Shown one piece after another: positions 18,791 to 27,945 of a stretch of 64,000 nucleotides of DNA. Positions within the stretch are counted from its first letter, which is position 1; every line of letters begins with the position of its first letter. The stretch covers positions 704,501 to 768,500 of the forward strand of contig NZ_JAPEOS010000001.1 in assembly GCF_026340975.1 (NCBI RefSeq). Reading direction: 5' to 3'. The notes under the pieces were generated by a model that was not told the origin of the DNA, searched no databases, and was given only the letters and a program-made list of their open reading frames with translations. The position numbers and the translations under genes are program-made. The stretch is from Streptomyces sp. NBC_01214. Lineage in GTDB: Bacteria > Actinomycetota > Actinomycetes > Streptomycetales > Streptomycetaceae.

Positions 18791-20317
18791 ATGAGTGTGG
18801 ACACCAGAACGTCAGGGTTCGACGACCAGCCCGCGCTGAGCATGGTCAAGGTGCCGTGCGACCCCGCACAGGTCATCGTCAACCACGCCAGCTTCCGCGT
18901 GCGGCTCGCACCGAGCCCGAGCGCGCGTTCCAAGCCCGCGAAGCCCCCCGGCCGCACACCCGTTCTGGGTGGCGCCGTCGTGGCCGCCGCCGGGGCCACC
19001 CGCCGCCGGGCCCCCGTGGTCTGGAGCGGCAAGTCCGACGCCGGCGACGCCGCCGCCATGGGCGGCCTGCTCCAGGCCGTCCGCGAGGCCGGCCGCGGAC
19101 ACGACGAGTACGACGGCGGCACCACCCAGGTCATCCCCCGCGTCGACCTGGCCCACGACCTCGCCGAGGACACCCTCGCCACGCCGACCGTCATCGGCCA
19201 GCGCAGCTACGGCGACCCCTCCGAGACCCGCCCGCTGGCGGCCGTGCGCGACCTGCCGTACTACCAGGAGCCGCCCGGCTCCGGCCCCGGGGCCGATTCC
19301 CGCCGGGCCGGCCCCGACACCCGCGGCCAGGCCTCCTACTACCCCGGCCGCCGGATGAACCTCGGCGTCGTGCTGCTCCCGCTGCGCGTCTTCCTCGGCT
19401 TCATCTCCATCTACGCCGGCATGGGCAAGCTCTGCGACCCCGTCTACTTCGACGGCGGCGAACGCGGCTCCATGGTCACCTGGCTGCGCACGCTGAACCC
19501 CTGGGCCCTCGCCGAGCCGCTGCGCGACTTCGCCCTCGCCCACCCGGTCGGCGCGGGCCTGAGCGTGGCCTTCCTCCAGGTCATCGTCGGCGTGCTGACG
19601 GTCTTCGGCCTGTGGCAGCGGTTCGCCGCCTGTTTCGGGGCCCTGCTGTCGGCCGCACTGCTGATGACGGTGAGCTGGAAGACCGTCCCGGCCTACGACG
19701 CGCCCGACATCATCTACCTCGCCGCCTGGAGCCCGCTGATCATCGCCGGCGCCCCGGTCTACTCCCTCGACGGGCGCCTCGCCGGCGAGGCCTGGCGGAC
19801 CCTCGGTCCGCGCTCCGAGGTCTGGCAGCTGCGGCGGCGCGTCCTGCGCCGCGGGGCCGTCATGGCCACCGTCGTGTGCGGGCTCACCCTGCTCGTCGGC
19901 TCGCTCCTCGGCGGCGCCGTCCGCTCCTCCACCGTCGTCACCGTCCCCGGGCCGGGCGAAGCCCCCAGCAACTACCTGCCCGGCCGGCCGCTGCCGCAGG
20001 CACCGGCCACTCAGCAGCCCGTACAGCAGCAGCCCACGAAGCCGCCGACCAAGTCCGCCTCGCCCTCGGCCAGCGCGACCGAGCCCGCCGCCAAGTCCGG
20101 GAAGACCGCGTCCAGCACCCCCTCCAAGGGGACCTCGGGGACCCGCTCCGAGTCGCCCGCCGCGACGCGCGGCACCACCGGCAAGCAGCAGACCCCGCGC
20201 AGTACCCCCCGCCAGTCCTCCCCGCCCAGGCAGCCCCCCTCCTCCGCGGGGAGCAGCACGGGCGGCGGGGCCCCGGCCCCGAAGCAGCCGGGCCTGATCG
20301 GTGGGCTCATCGGCTGA
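18791..20317 (+). CDS. DoxX family membrane protein with Ser/Pro-rich tail
   Basis: A 508-residue protein. The N-terminal 185 residues are hydrophilic and variable. A DoxX-type four-helix domain follows (about residues 190-320; LLPLRVFLGFISIYAGMGKLCDPVYFD, then WQRFAACFGALLSAALLMTVSWKT). A further transmembrane helix (about 355-375) leads to a 130-residue Ser/Thr/Pro/Lys-rich tail that should be outside the membrane. DoxX proteins of actinobacteria have been linked to redox homeostasis (the SseA-SodA-DoxX complex in mycobacteria), but no such partner is adjacent. Function not assigned. Confidence 0.8.
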   Translation: MSVDTRTSGFDDQPALSMVKVPCDPAQVIVNHASFRVRLAPSPSARSKPAKPPGRTPVLGGAVVAAAGATRRRAPVVWSGKSDAGDAAAMGGLLQAVREAGRGHDEYDGGTTQVIPRVDLAHDLAEDTLATPTVIGQRSYGDPSETRPLAAVRDLPYYQEPPGSGPGADSRRAGPDTRGQASYYPGRRMNLGVVLLPLRVFLGFISIYAGMGKLCDPVYFDGGERGSMVTWLRTLNPWALAEPLRDFALAHPVGAGLSVAFLQVIVGVLTVFGLWQRFAACFGALLSAALLMTVSWKTVPAYDAPDIIYLAAWSPLIIAGAPVYSLDGRLAGEAWRTLGPRSEVWQLRRRVLRRGAVMATVVCGLTLLVGSLLGGAVRSSTVVTVPGPGEAPSNYLPGRPLPQAPATQQPVQQQPTKPPTKSASPSASATEPAAKSGKTASSTPSKGTSGTRSESPAATRGTTGKQQTPRSTPRQSSPPRQPPSSAGSSTGGGAPAPKQPGLIGGLIG

Positions 20318-20365
20318 CACCGGCTGATACCGGCTGACAACACGGCTGATATCGGCTTATATCGG
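20307..20365. repeat. short tandem repeat CGGCTGAYA
   Basis: CGGCTGACAC, CGGCTGATAC, CGGCTGACAA, CGGCTGATAT and CGGCTTATAT follow each other across the end of the DoxX gene and its trailer. It is low complexity, replication-slippage type sequence. Confidence 0.7.
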
Positions 20366-20375
20366 CACCGGCGAG

Positions 20376-20411
20376 ACGGGGCCCGGCGCGCGCGAGCGTG
20401 CCGGGCCCCGT
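20376..20411. terminator. bidirectional terminator
   Basis: Perfect 12-bp stem: ACGGGGCCCGGC (20376-20387) with GCCGGGCCCCGT (20400-20411). It separates the DoxX gene from the convergent nucleotidyltransferase gene. Confidence 0.75.
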
Positions 20412-20510
20412 ACGTGTGCCGGGTGCACGAAGCCGCGTACGTACGGGCCGTAGTGCGTACGGGGAGTAGTACGTGCGGGCCGACGGGCAGCGGTCGGCCC
20501 GTGGGGGGCC

Positions 20511-21287
20511 TCAGGCGCCCTTGTGCGCCGCCAACTCCCGCGCGGCCTCGGCGAGGTCCTTCGCGGTGTCGATCGCCCGCCAGTAGGCCCCCTGTGGCAG
20601 CGGGAAGCCCGCGAGGCGCCGTTCACGGGCCAGGCGCGGGAACGTCGTCCGCTCGTGGTCCCCCAAGTCCGGGAGCAGCGCGGTGAATTCGGCACTGAAG
20701 ACGTACACGCCGGCGTTGACCGGGTAGGGCGACGGCGGGGCCTCGATGAAGTCCAGCACCTGCCCGAACTCGTTGGTCTCCACGACCCCCCACGGGATCC
20801 GCGGGCGCGCCAGCGCGAGCGTGGCCACCGCGTCGCGCTCCGCGTGGAAGGCGGCCATCTCGCGGAGCGAGAACCGGGTCCACACGTCGCCGTTGGTCGC
20901 GTACCAGGCCCCGTCGGGATGCGGGAGGTGCCGGGCGGCGTACTTGAGACCGCCGCCGCGCCCCAGTGGCTCCTCCTCGACCACCGTGGTCACGCGCAGC
21001 GGCAACCGGGCCCCGGCGAGCCACTCCTGGAGCACCCCGGCCAGGTGCCCGCAGGAGACCACGGCGTCCGTGACCCCCTCGGAGGCCAGCCAGGCCAGCT
21101 GGTGCCCGATGATCGGCACCCCGGTCCCCGGGATCTCGACCATCGGCTTCGGGCGGTCGTCCGTGTACGGGCGCAGCCGCGAACCCTGGCCGCCCGCCAG
21201 GACGACGGCCTGGGTGGGGGCGGCGGGGAACGCGGCTGCGGAAGGAGCGGGCGGAGCGGATGGAGCGGATCGGTGGTCGTCGGTCAT
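20511..21287 (-). CDS. sugar-phosphate nucleotidyltransferase
   Basis: A 258-residue GT-A-type nucleotidyltransferase (RmlA/GalU/ManC superfamily) that activates a sugar phosphate to an NDP-sugar. The N-terminal signature AVVLAGGQGSRLRPYT followed by RPKPMVEIPG is diagnostic; GGLKYAARHL and WYATNGDV correspond to the nucleotide- and metal-binding segments. Substrate cannot be told. The start at 21287 is set by TACGCT (- strand, 21295-21300) seven nt upstream, a probable leaderless message. It is followed in the same orientation by nothing within its transcript. Confidence 0.85.
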   Translation of the reverse strand: MTDDHRSAPSAPPAPSAAAFPAAPTQAVVLAGGQGSRLRPYTDDRPKPMVEIPGTGVPIIGHQLAWLASEGVTDAVVSCGHLAGVLQEWLAGARLPLRVTTVVEEEPLGRGGGLKYAARHLPHPDGAWYATNGDVWTRFSLREMAAFHAERDAVATLALARPRIPWGVVETNEFGQVLDFIEAPPSPYPVNAGVYVFSAEFTALLPDLGDHERTTFPRLARERRLAGFPLPQGAYWRAIDTAKDLAEAARELAAHKGA

Positions 21288-21315
21288 GACGGCCAGCGTA
21301 GGGAGGTGGCGCGCG

Positions 21316-21729
21316 TCAGCCCATGGAAGCGACGCCGGAGGCGTACGAGGTGTCGCAGACGGGCCGGGCGAACGACTGGGCCTTCGTCGGGCCGTACGCG
21401 TCCACGGCGGCCCGCCCCACCGCCCGCGCGATCCCCACGCAGTGCTCGGCGAGCGACGGCCGCCGGTCCACCTCCTGCTGGAGGTGGGTGAGGACGTCGT
21501 CCGGCCGCCCACCCTGCTGCAACTCACCGACGAGCTGGTCGCGCAGCACCTCGTGCGCGGCGCGCGGCTTCGCGGGGACGGAGACGTCCTCGGCGGCAGC
21601 GGTCAGGACCTGCGAGGACGAAGTGTCCGCCCAGGGGACCATGGTGACCGCGAGGGTCCCGGACAGGACCAGGACGACGGGCAGGACCAGGGCGAGGGAA
21701 CGGCCGATACGGCGGGCAGTGTGGGTCAC
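21316..21729 (-). CDS. small exported protein of unknown function
   Basis: A 137-residue protein beginning MTHTARRIGRSLALVLPVVLVLSG, a signal peptide or single membrane anchor. The mature part has two Cys (HCVGIARA and RPVCDTSY) that could form a disulfide. No family is recognised. Start GTG 21729 lies seven nt after TACTCT on this strand (21737-21742), suggesting a leaderless mRNA. It ends 28 nt before the nucleotidyltransferase start and runs in the same direction, so both could be transcribed together. Confidence 0.72.
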   Translation of the reverse strand: MTHTARRIGRSLALVLPVVLVLSGTLAVTMVPWADTSSSQVLTAAAEDVSVPAKPRAAHEVLRDQLVGELQQGGRPDDVLTHLQQEVDRRPSLAEHCVGIARAVGRAAVDAYGPTKAQSFARPVCDTSYASGVASMG

Positions 21730-21919
21730 GAGGGCGAGAGTAGCGCTCGGTGAAGATTTGGCGACATTTAGTCACTCTGTCGGGGGATGGTTCGACGTGG
21801 TTTTTCGAATTGGGGGTTGACGGTTGGGGCCGAATGGCCCGGTCTGCGGGGGTTGCGACGGCGGTCCCGAACGAGCCGCGGACGGGCGGCGGGCGGGCAG
21901 CGGACGGGCAACGGACGCC

Positions 21920-21950
21920 GGAGGGGCGCCCCTTGACGGGACGCCCCTCC
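21920..21950 (-). terminator. msiK terminator hairpin
   Basis: GGAGGGGCG (21920-21928) pairs with CGCCCCTCC (21942-21950), with three more inner pairs around a short loop. It lies 40 nt past the msiK stop; no T-run. Confidence 0.55.
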
Positions 21951-21989
21951 AACGACTGCTAAACCTGCGGGAACTTCTAGTCGGAACTT

Positions 21990-23078
<1,089 letters not shown>

Positions 23079-23135
23079 GGTGATGAATCCCTTCTACCGG
23101 CAGGAACGTGCCGGACGATCCGAGTGGAAGGAAGA

Positions 23136-23160
23136 ATGGGTCTAGTCCACTAGGTGGACT
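23136..23160. promoter_or_regulatory. DasR-type dre site overlapping a second palindrome
   Basis: Positions 23136-23151 read ATGGGTCTAGTCCACT, matching 13 of 16 bases of the DasR consensus ACTGGTCTAGACCACT. Overlapping it, AGTCCAC-TAG-GTGGACT (23144-23160) is a perfect 7-3-7 inverted repeat. Located 58-82 nt upstream of the msiK start. Confidence 0.75.
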
Positions 23161-23261
23161 TCCGCTCGACGCTACCCGCCCGGGCGGCTCCTGTCAGCAC
23201 CGCACGGACGTGACATCGAAGTCTGTGCGATCTGTCAGCACCCCCTGCTTGGATGACGTGC

Positions 23262-23942
23262 ATGAACGCCACGCATCCTCCCCGCGACGTGCACGAACTG
23301 ATCACGGTGCTCCCCGACGTCCCGGTCCTGCGGGACCGCTGCCGGGCGCTGGCGGCCCTGGACGCCGTGATGGGTCGCCGGGGCGGCAGCTACTTCGACT
23401 ACGACCCCGCATGGGGGCCGGGTGTCGAGGCCGCGCTGATGACCAACGGTGCCGGCGACGAGTACGCGATCCTCTTCACGCCCGACGGGGTCTTCGGCCG
23501 GGGCTTCGACCACGAGTCCTGGATGAGTCCCTACACGAACGACGACATGGCCCTGTGGCCCGGCCTCGTGGACACCCTGCCGGAGGTCTTCCGGCCGCTG
23601 CTCGCGGAGCCGGCCTTCTGCGACGACGACGTGCAGGTGGCCACCGTGGTGTTCTGGCGGGAGAACTCCGACACCGCATGGCGGGCCGGGCCGGTGGAGA
23701 TCCCCGAGGGCGACGGCGACGGCACGGGCTTCCTCTTCCGGGTCCTGGCGGCCGGCACTGCGGAGGCGTACGTGGACTTCGCGGAGGGCTACTACCAGCG
23801 CGACGTGGACCTCGAAGCGGTCCGCCACGTGTTCGCCCTGCGCCCCCTCACGGAGGCGGTGGTCAAGACCCTGAACCCGCGGGCGGAACCGTCCGCCGTG
23901 GTGGAGACCGCGGAGGGGGCCGGATATCCGGCCCGCGGCTGA
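23262..23942 (+). CDS. conserved-looking protein of unknown function
   Basis: A 226-residue acidic soluble protein; no signal peptide or membrane segment. It begins MNATHPPRDVHELITVLPDVPVLRDRCRALAALDAVM and contains the aromatic-rich GGSYFDYDPAWGPGVEAALMTNG block, which is the look of a SMI1/immunity-like or SUKH-like actinobacterial family, though I cannot place it. The ATG at 23262 is preferred; one nine nt earlier (23253) is in frame. It lies divergent from msiK and just upstream of tRNA-Thr. Codon usage is typical of the genome. Confidence 0.7.
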   Translation: MNATHPPRDVHELITVLPDVPVLRDRCRALAALDAVMGRRGGSYFDYDPAWGPGVEAALMTNGAGDEYAILFTPDGVFGRGFDHESWMSPYTNDDMALWPGLVDTLPEVFRPLLAEPAFCDDDVQVATVVFWRENSDTAWRAGPVEIPEGDGDGTGFLFRVLAAGTAEAYVDFAEGYYQRDVDLEAVRHVFALRPLTEAVVKTLNPRAEPSAVVETAEGAGYPARG

Positions 23943-24073
23943 GCGGGGCGGTCCGCGGCAGGACGGAACGCGCGTGTCAGCACCCACTCGGGCGGGTTCA
24001 ATGCGATGGCCCGGGGATTCGGGTGCTGTGTAGAGTGATGGCGGCTTCGCACGCAGTACACGCGGGCCGCCGT

Positions 24074-24151
24074 GCCTCCTTAGCTCAGTCCGGCCAGAGC
24101 AACGCACTTGTAATGCGTAGGTCGTCGGTTCGAATCCGACAGGGGGCCCCA
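24074..24151 (+). tRNA. tRNA-Thr (anticodon TGT)
   Basis: Cloverleaf complete: acceptor GCCTCCT (24074-24080) with AGGGGGC (24141-24147), anticodon stem ACGCA/TGCGT enclosing CTTGTAA (anticodon TGT, reading ACA), T arm GTCGG-TTCGAAT-CCGAC, and an encoded CCA (24149-24151). A hairpin terminator follows directly. Confidence 0.95.
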
Positions 24152-24155
24152 CCGG

Positions 24156-24185
24156 AACCCCGGCTCAGATCTCTGGGCCGGGGTT
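24156..24185 (+). terminator. terminator after tRNA-Thr
   Basis: AACCCCGGC (24156-24164) pairs with GCCGGGGTT (24177-24185), followed by CTCGCGTTT; starts four nt after the tRNA CCA end. Confidence 0.75.
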
Positions 24186-24208
24186 CTCGCGTTTCCGCCG
24201 GGCCGCGG

Positions 24209-25594
24209 TCAGTGGCGGCCCGAGATGCGGTCGGCCAGGCGGGCCAGGGGGGTGGTCGTCGGGCGGTGGGTGGCGGTCTCGTGGCGGTCCGCCTCGCGGT
24301 AGGCGGCGTAGAGGGCCTGGACGCCGAGCCAGCGGAAGGGTTCCGGCTCCCAGCGGCGGACGCGGTGGTCTACCCAGGGCAGGGCGGTCAGTTCGGTGGA
24401 TTCGCCGAGGACGAGATCGCGCAGGGTGCGGGCCGCGAGGTTGGCGGTGGCGACGCCCGAGCCCACGTAGCCGCCCGCCCAGCCCAGGCCCGAGGCGCGG
24501 TCCAGGGTGACGGTGGCGCACCAGTCGCGGGGCACGCCGAGCACGCCCGACCAGGCATGGGTGATCTCCGTACCCGCGAGCTGCGGGAAGAAGGAGGTCA
24601 GGAGGGTGGTCAGGGCGGAGACGGTGGCCGGTTGGGTGCGGCCGTCGTTGTCGGTGCGGGACCCGAAGCGGTACGGGACCCCGCGACCGCCGATCGCGAT
24701 GCGGTCGTCGGCGGTGCGCTGGGCGTACATGTACGCGTGGGCCATGTCGCCGAGGAGCGTGCTGTCCGACCAGCCCAGTCGGGACCAGGTCTCGGCGGGG
24801 AGCGGGGCCGTCACGATCATCGAGGAGTTCATGGGGAGCCACGAGCGCTTCTGACCCTTGAGGGCGGCGGTGAACCCCTCGGTGCAGCGCAGTACGTAGG
24901 GCGCGCGGACCGTGCCGTACGGGGTGACGGCCCGGCGCGGGGCGATCTCGGTGACGGGGGTGGACTCGTGGATGACCACCCCGAGGGCTTCGACGGCGGC
25001 GGCCAGGCCCTTGACCAGCTTCAGGGGGTGGATGCGGGCGCCGTGGGGGCTCCAGCTGGAGCCGACGGCGTCGGCGATGTCGATGCGGGCGCGGGTGGCG
25101 GGGGCGTCGTGGAGCTCGCGGTCGGTCTCGCCGAAGGCGACCTCGTGGGCGTGGAAGGCCTTCAGGCGGCTGAGTTGGGCGGGGGTGCGGGCGACTTCGA
25201 GGACGCCGCCGCGGTGGATGTCGGCGTCGATGCCTTCCTTGGCGGCGACGTCGATGACCTCGGTGACGGTCTGGTTCATGGCCTGCTGGAGGCGGCGGGC
25301 GGCCGGCCGGCCGTGGAGGGCGGCGTAGCGGTCGCGGCCGGCGATGCCGTTGTAGAGCCAGCCGCCGTTGCGGCCGGAGGCGCCGTAGCCGCAGAACTTC
25401 TGTTCCAGGACGGTGATGCGGAGGTCGGGGGCGGCGCGCTTGAGGTAGTAGGCGGTCCACAGGCCGGTGTAGCCGCCGCCGACGATGACGACGTCGGCCG
25501 TGCCGTCGGTGGTGAGGGGGGCGCGGGGCGGGGTGGCCGGGGTGCCGCTCCGCTCGGACGCGTACCAGAAGGAAATACCGCCGTTGATCGTCAT
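24209..25594 (-). CDS. FAD-dependent amine/amino-acid oxidoreductase (DAO family)
   Basis: A 461-residue flavoprotein. The N-terminal dinucleotide fold reads ADVVIVGGGYTGLWTAYYL with the acidic end LEQKF about 25 residues later; the middle contains GASGRNGGW, common in DadA/PuuB-type oxidases that act on polyamines or secondary amines. The C-terminus has the second FAD contact GLGWAGGYVGSGVATANLAART. The ATG at 25594 is followed by the short lead MTINGGISFWYASE, a usual start in this subfamily. The upstream open frame to 25987 runs through intergenic repeats and is not used. Substrate unknown; a gamma-glutamylputrescine-like oxidase is plausible. Confidence 0.85.
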   Translation of the reverse strand: MTINGGISFWYASERSGTPATPPRAPLTTDGTADVVIVGGGYTGLWTAYYLKRAAPDLRITVLEQKFCGYGASGRNGGWLYNGIAGRDRYAALHGRPAARRLQQAMNQTVTEVIDVAAKEGIDADIHRGGVLEVARTPAQLSRLKAFHAHEVAFGETDRELHDAPATRARIDIADAVGSSWSPHGARIHPLKLVKGLAAAVEALGVVIHESTPVTEIAPRRAVTPYGTVRAPYVLRCTEGFTAALKGQKRSWLPMNSSMIVTAPLPAETWSRLGWSDSTLLGDMAHAYMYAQRTADDRIAIGGRGVPYRFGSRTDNDGRTQPATVSALTTLLTSFFPQLAGTEITHAWSGVLGVPRDWCATVTLDRASGLGWAGGYVGSGVATANLAARTLRDLVLGESTELTALPWVDHRVRRWEPEPFRWLGVQALYAAYREADRHETATHRPTTTPLARLADRISGRH

Positions 25595-26186
25595 GGGGGA
25601 GTTGGTACACCTCGTTCCGGAAGGGTGTCCAGGGACGGGGTGTCGTGGTTCGGGGGTGGAGGGGTGGCCGGGTGTCCGATGCGGGTGGGGTGGCGGGGGC
25701 GTACCGAAAGCCGGCGGCGCGATGCTGTACGGCGGGGCCGGCCCCCCACCGGGCTCCGCCCGGCCCCGCGCCTCAATCGCCGGCGAGGCTGAAAGTGCGA
25801 GCCCGCGCCTCAATCGCCGGCGGGGCTGGATGGTGGGGCTGCTCGGCGGTGTGCGGCGCGGCCGGATCCCCACCGGGCTCCGCCCGGCCCCGCGCCTCAA
25901 TCGCCGGCGAGGCTGAAAAAGCGGGCCCGAGGAGACCTGTAAGGGGATGGGTGGTGCTGTCGGAGCCCTGGTGTGGGGTGGGGACACGTAGGAGGGTCCC
26001 CGCAGGACGAGCGCGCAACCCAGGTCGTACGGCAGGACCGCGGCCGTCTGGCGCGAGCCGAGGAGATCCTCGTGCGGGGCACCGCCCCACCCTTTGAAGC
26101 CCCGCCGGCGATTGAGGCGACCCCACCTCGGCGCGGGGGATTCGTGCCACCGATCCGACCGCTGAACCGCCGGTTACGGTCTTCGT
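25595..26186. repeat. 592-nt gene-free region with repeat copies
   Basis: No gene is supported. Three direct copies of the gene-end repeat (core GCCTCAATCGCCGGCG) lie at 25770-25792, 25807-25830 and 25894-25917, and an inverted copy at 26098-26119. About 50 nt around the first and third copies (from CACCGGGCTCCGCCCGGCCC onwards) are the same, so a larger unit was duplicated. The region ends with the leaderless promoter of the phosphotransferase gene. Confidence 0.75.
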
Positions 26187-27077
26187 ATGGTTGAGATTCC
26201 GGACGGGTTGATCGAGGCGCAGGTCGGGTTCAACGGGGACGCGGGGCGGGAGTTCATCGCCGCCTTGCCCGCGCGGGCGGCGCGCTTCTTGGACCAGTGG
26301 GGGCTGCGGCGGACCGGGCCGGTGATGCACGGGGTGACGGCGCTGGTGTTGCCGGTGGAGCGGGCCGACGGCAGCGGGGCCGTGCTGAAGCTGGTGTCGC
26401 TGGACGAGGAGAGCGTGGGGGAGCCGGTCGCGCTGCGCGCGTGGGCCGGCCAGGGGTGCGTACGGCTGCTGGAGCACGACGTGGACACCGGGACCCTGCT
26501 GCTGGAGCGGTTGGACGAGGGGCGGGATCTGGCGGCGCTCGCGCGGGAGGACGCGCGGCAGGCGGTCGTGGTGGTCGGGGAGTTGCTGGCACGGCTGACG
26601 GCGGTGCCGGCTCCGGCCGGGTTGCGCGGGCTCGGTGAGATGGCCTCCGGGATGTTGGAGGAGGTGCCGCGGGCGCTGGGGCAGCTGGTGGACGCGCGGG
26701 ACCGGCGGGTGCTGAAGGACTGCGCGGCGGCGGTGGCGGAGGTCGTGGGGGAGCCGGGGGACCGGCTGCTGCACTGGGACCTGCACTACGAGAACGTGCT
26801 GGCGGGCGGCCGGGAGCCGTGGCTGGCGATCGACCCCAAGCCCCTGGCGGGCGATCCGGGTTTCGATCTGATGCCGGCGATCATCAACAACTTCCGGGCC
26901 GGGGACGTGCGGTGGCGGTTCGACCTGCTGACGGAGGTGGCGGGGCTGGAGCGGGAGCGGGCGCGCGCCTGGACGCTGGGGAGGGTGCTCCAGAACTGCC
27001 TGTGGGACGTGGCGGACGGGGAAGAGCGCCTGGACGAGGACCAGTTGACCGTCGCCGAGGTGCTCATGGAGCGGTGA
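26187..27077 (+). CDS. APH(6)/hydroxyurea-type small-molecule phosphotransferase
   Basis: A 296-residue kinase-fold protein of the aminoglycoside 6-phosphotransferase / hydroxyurea phosphotransferase family. The catalytic loop HWDLHYENVL (about residue 195) and the metal-binding segment AIDPKPLAGDPGFDL are clear. It would transfer phosphate from ATP to a hydroxyl on an antibiotic or metabolite; the real substrate cannot be told from sequence, and many such chromosomal genes give no resistance. ATG 26187 lies six nt after TACGGT, so it is likely leaderless. It may share a transcript with the GNAT gene 32 nt downstream, which has its own promoter signal. Confidence 0.85.
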   Translation: MVEIPDGLIEAQVGFNGDAGREFIAALPARAARFLDQWGLRRTGPVMHGVTALVLPVERADGSGAVLKLVSLDEESVGEPVALRAWAGQGCVRLLEHDVDTGTLLLERLDEGRDLAALAREDARQAVVVVGELLARLTAVPAPAGLRGLGEMASGMLEEVPRALGQLVDARDRRVLKDCAAAVAEVVGEPGDRLLHWDLHYENVLAGGREPWLAIDPKPLAGDPGFDLMPAIINNFRAGDVRWRFDLLTEVAGLERERARAWTLGRVLQNCLWDVADGEERLDEDQLTVAEVLMER

Positions 27078-27109
27078 CGGGGCTTGGGGCTCAGTCCTAG
27101 GCTGCGGGC

Positions 27110-27586
27110 ATGATCCGTAGCGCTGAAGTCGACGACGTGCCCGCCATCCACGCGATGATCCGCGAACTCGCGGAGTACGAGAAGGTGCCGCACGAGGCGC
27201 GGGCCACCGAGGAGCAGCTGCGGGAGGCGCTGTTCGGGGCGCGCCCGGCGGTGTTCGCGCACGTCGCGGAGACGGAGGACGGGGAGGCCGTGGGCTTCGC
27301 GATCTGGTTCCTGTCCTTCTCGACGTGGCGCGGGGTGCACGGGATCTATCTGGAGGACCTGTACGTGCGGCCGGGCGTGCGCGGTGGCGGCCACGGCAAG
27401 GCGCTGCTGCGGGAATTGGCGCGGACCTGTGTCGGGCGGGGGTACGAGCGGCTGGAGTGGTCGGTCCTCGACTGGAACGTGCCTGCCATCGACTTCTACC
27501 GATCGGTCGGAGCGGTACCGATGGACGAGTGGACCGTGAACCGCCTGACGGACGACGCCCTCCGCAAGCTCGGCGGGGCGGGGTGA
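27110..27586 (+). CDS. GNAT N-acetyltransferase, diamine acetyltransferase-like
   Basis: A 158-residue acetyl-CoA-dependent acetyltransferase. IYLEDLYVRPGVRGGGHGKALL is the motif A pyrophosphate loop with extra glycines, and WSVLDWNVPAIDFYRSVGA the motif B region; the pattern is closest to the spermidine/spermine acetyltransferase (SSAT) type, as are EYEKVPHEARATEEQL and the Trp-rich WFLSFSTWRGVHG. Start ATG 27110 lies six nt after TAGGCT (27098-27103). Its stop overlaps the start of a small downstream gene (GTGA). Confidence 0.87.
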   Translation: MIRSAEVDDVPAIHAMIRELAEYEKVPHEARATEEQLREALFGARPAVFAHVAETEDGEAVGFAIWFLSFSTWRGVHGIYLEDLYVRPGVRGGGHGKALLRELARTCVGRGYERLEWSVLDWNVPAIDFYRSVGAVPMDEWTVNRLTDDALRKLGGAG

Positions 27587-27843
27587 GCGCACCGGAGTCC
27601 TTGCCGCCGGTCGCTCCCGCGCTCAAGGCAGCCCTCCGCCACCTGCGGAGCGTGCGTGGCCAGCGTCCCGGAGCGCCCTGCACCGATGCGGCTTACGCGG
27701 CATGGCGGGATGACATTGCCGAGGCTCTGGACAACCTGGCGGAGCACCTGGAGCACCTGGAGCACCCTGCGGACCGGGCCACGGCACGTGCCGAGGCGGT
27801 GGCCGCCCGCGCGGGACGACCACGAACCCCTCCCCGTCCTTGA
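27583..27843 (+). CDS. small protein translationally coupled to the GNAT gene
   Basis: An 86-residue open frame starting at GTG 27583, whose start overlaps the acetyltransferase stop in the arrangement GTGA. Codons are G/C-ending throughout, as in real genes here. The protein is helical and charged (LKAALRHLRSVRGQ, WRDDIAEALDNLAEHLEHLEH) with Ala/Pro/Arg ends. No family is recognised. The overlap is the main argument for it being expressed. Confidence 0.5.
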   Translation: MSAPESLPPVAPALKAALRHLRSVRGQRPGAPCTDAAYAAWRDDIAEALDNLAEHLEHLEHPADRATARAEAVAARAGRPRTPPRP

Positions 27844-27945
27844 TGTTCTGGAGCCCCGCGTCGTCGTGGGGGTCGGGCATCCGTCGTTGCCGGAGTTGAG
27901 TTGCCCCTCCCACCAGTGGACAAGTCCCGACCGGGACGGGGCGGG

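Noticed and set aside
24074..25594. tRNA-Thr as attachment site of an integrated element
   Set aside because: No integrase, no duplicate of the tRNA 3' end downstream that I can see, and normal metabolic genes on both sides.
25745..26122. CRISPR-like array (four spaced copies of a 24-nt repeat)
   Set aside because: Spacing is irregular, one copy is inverted, and the same core recurs all over the window behind genes; no cas genes.
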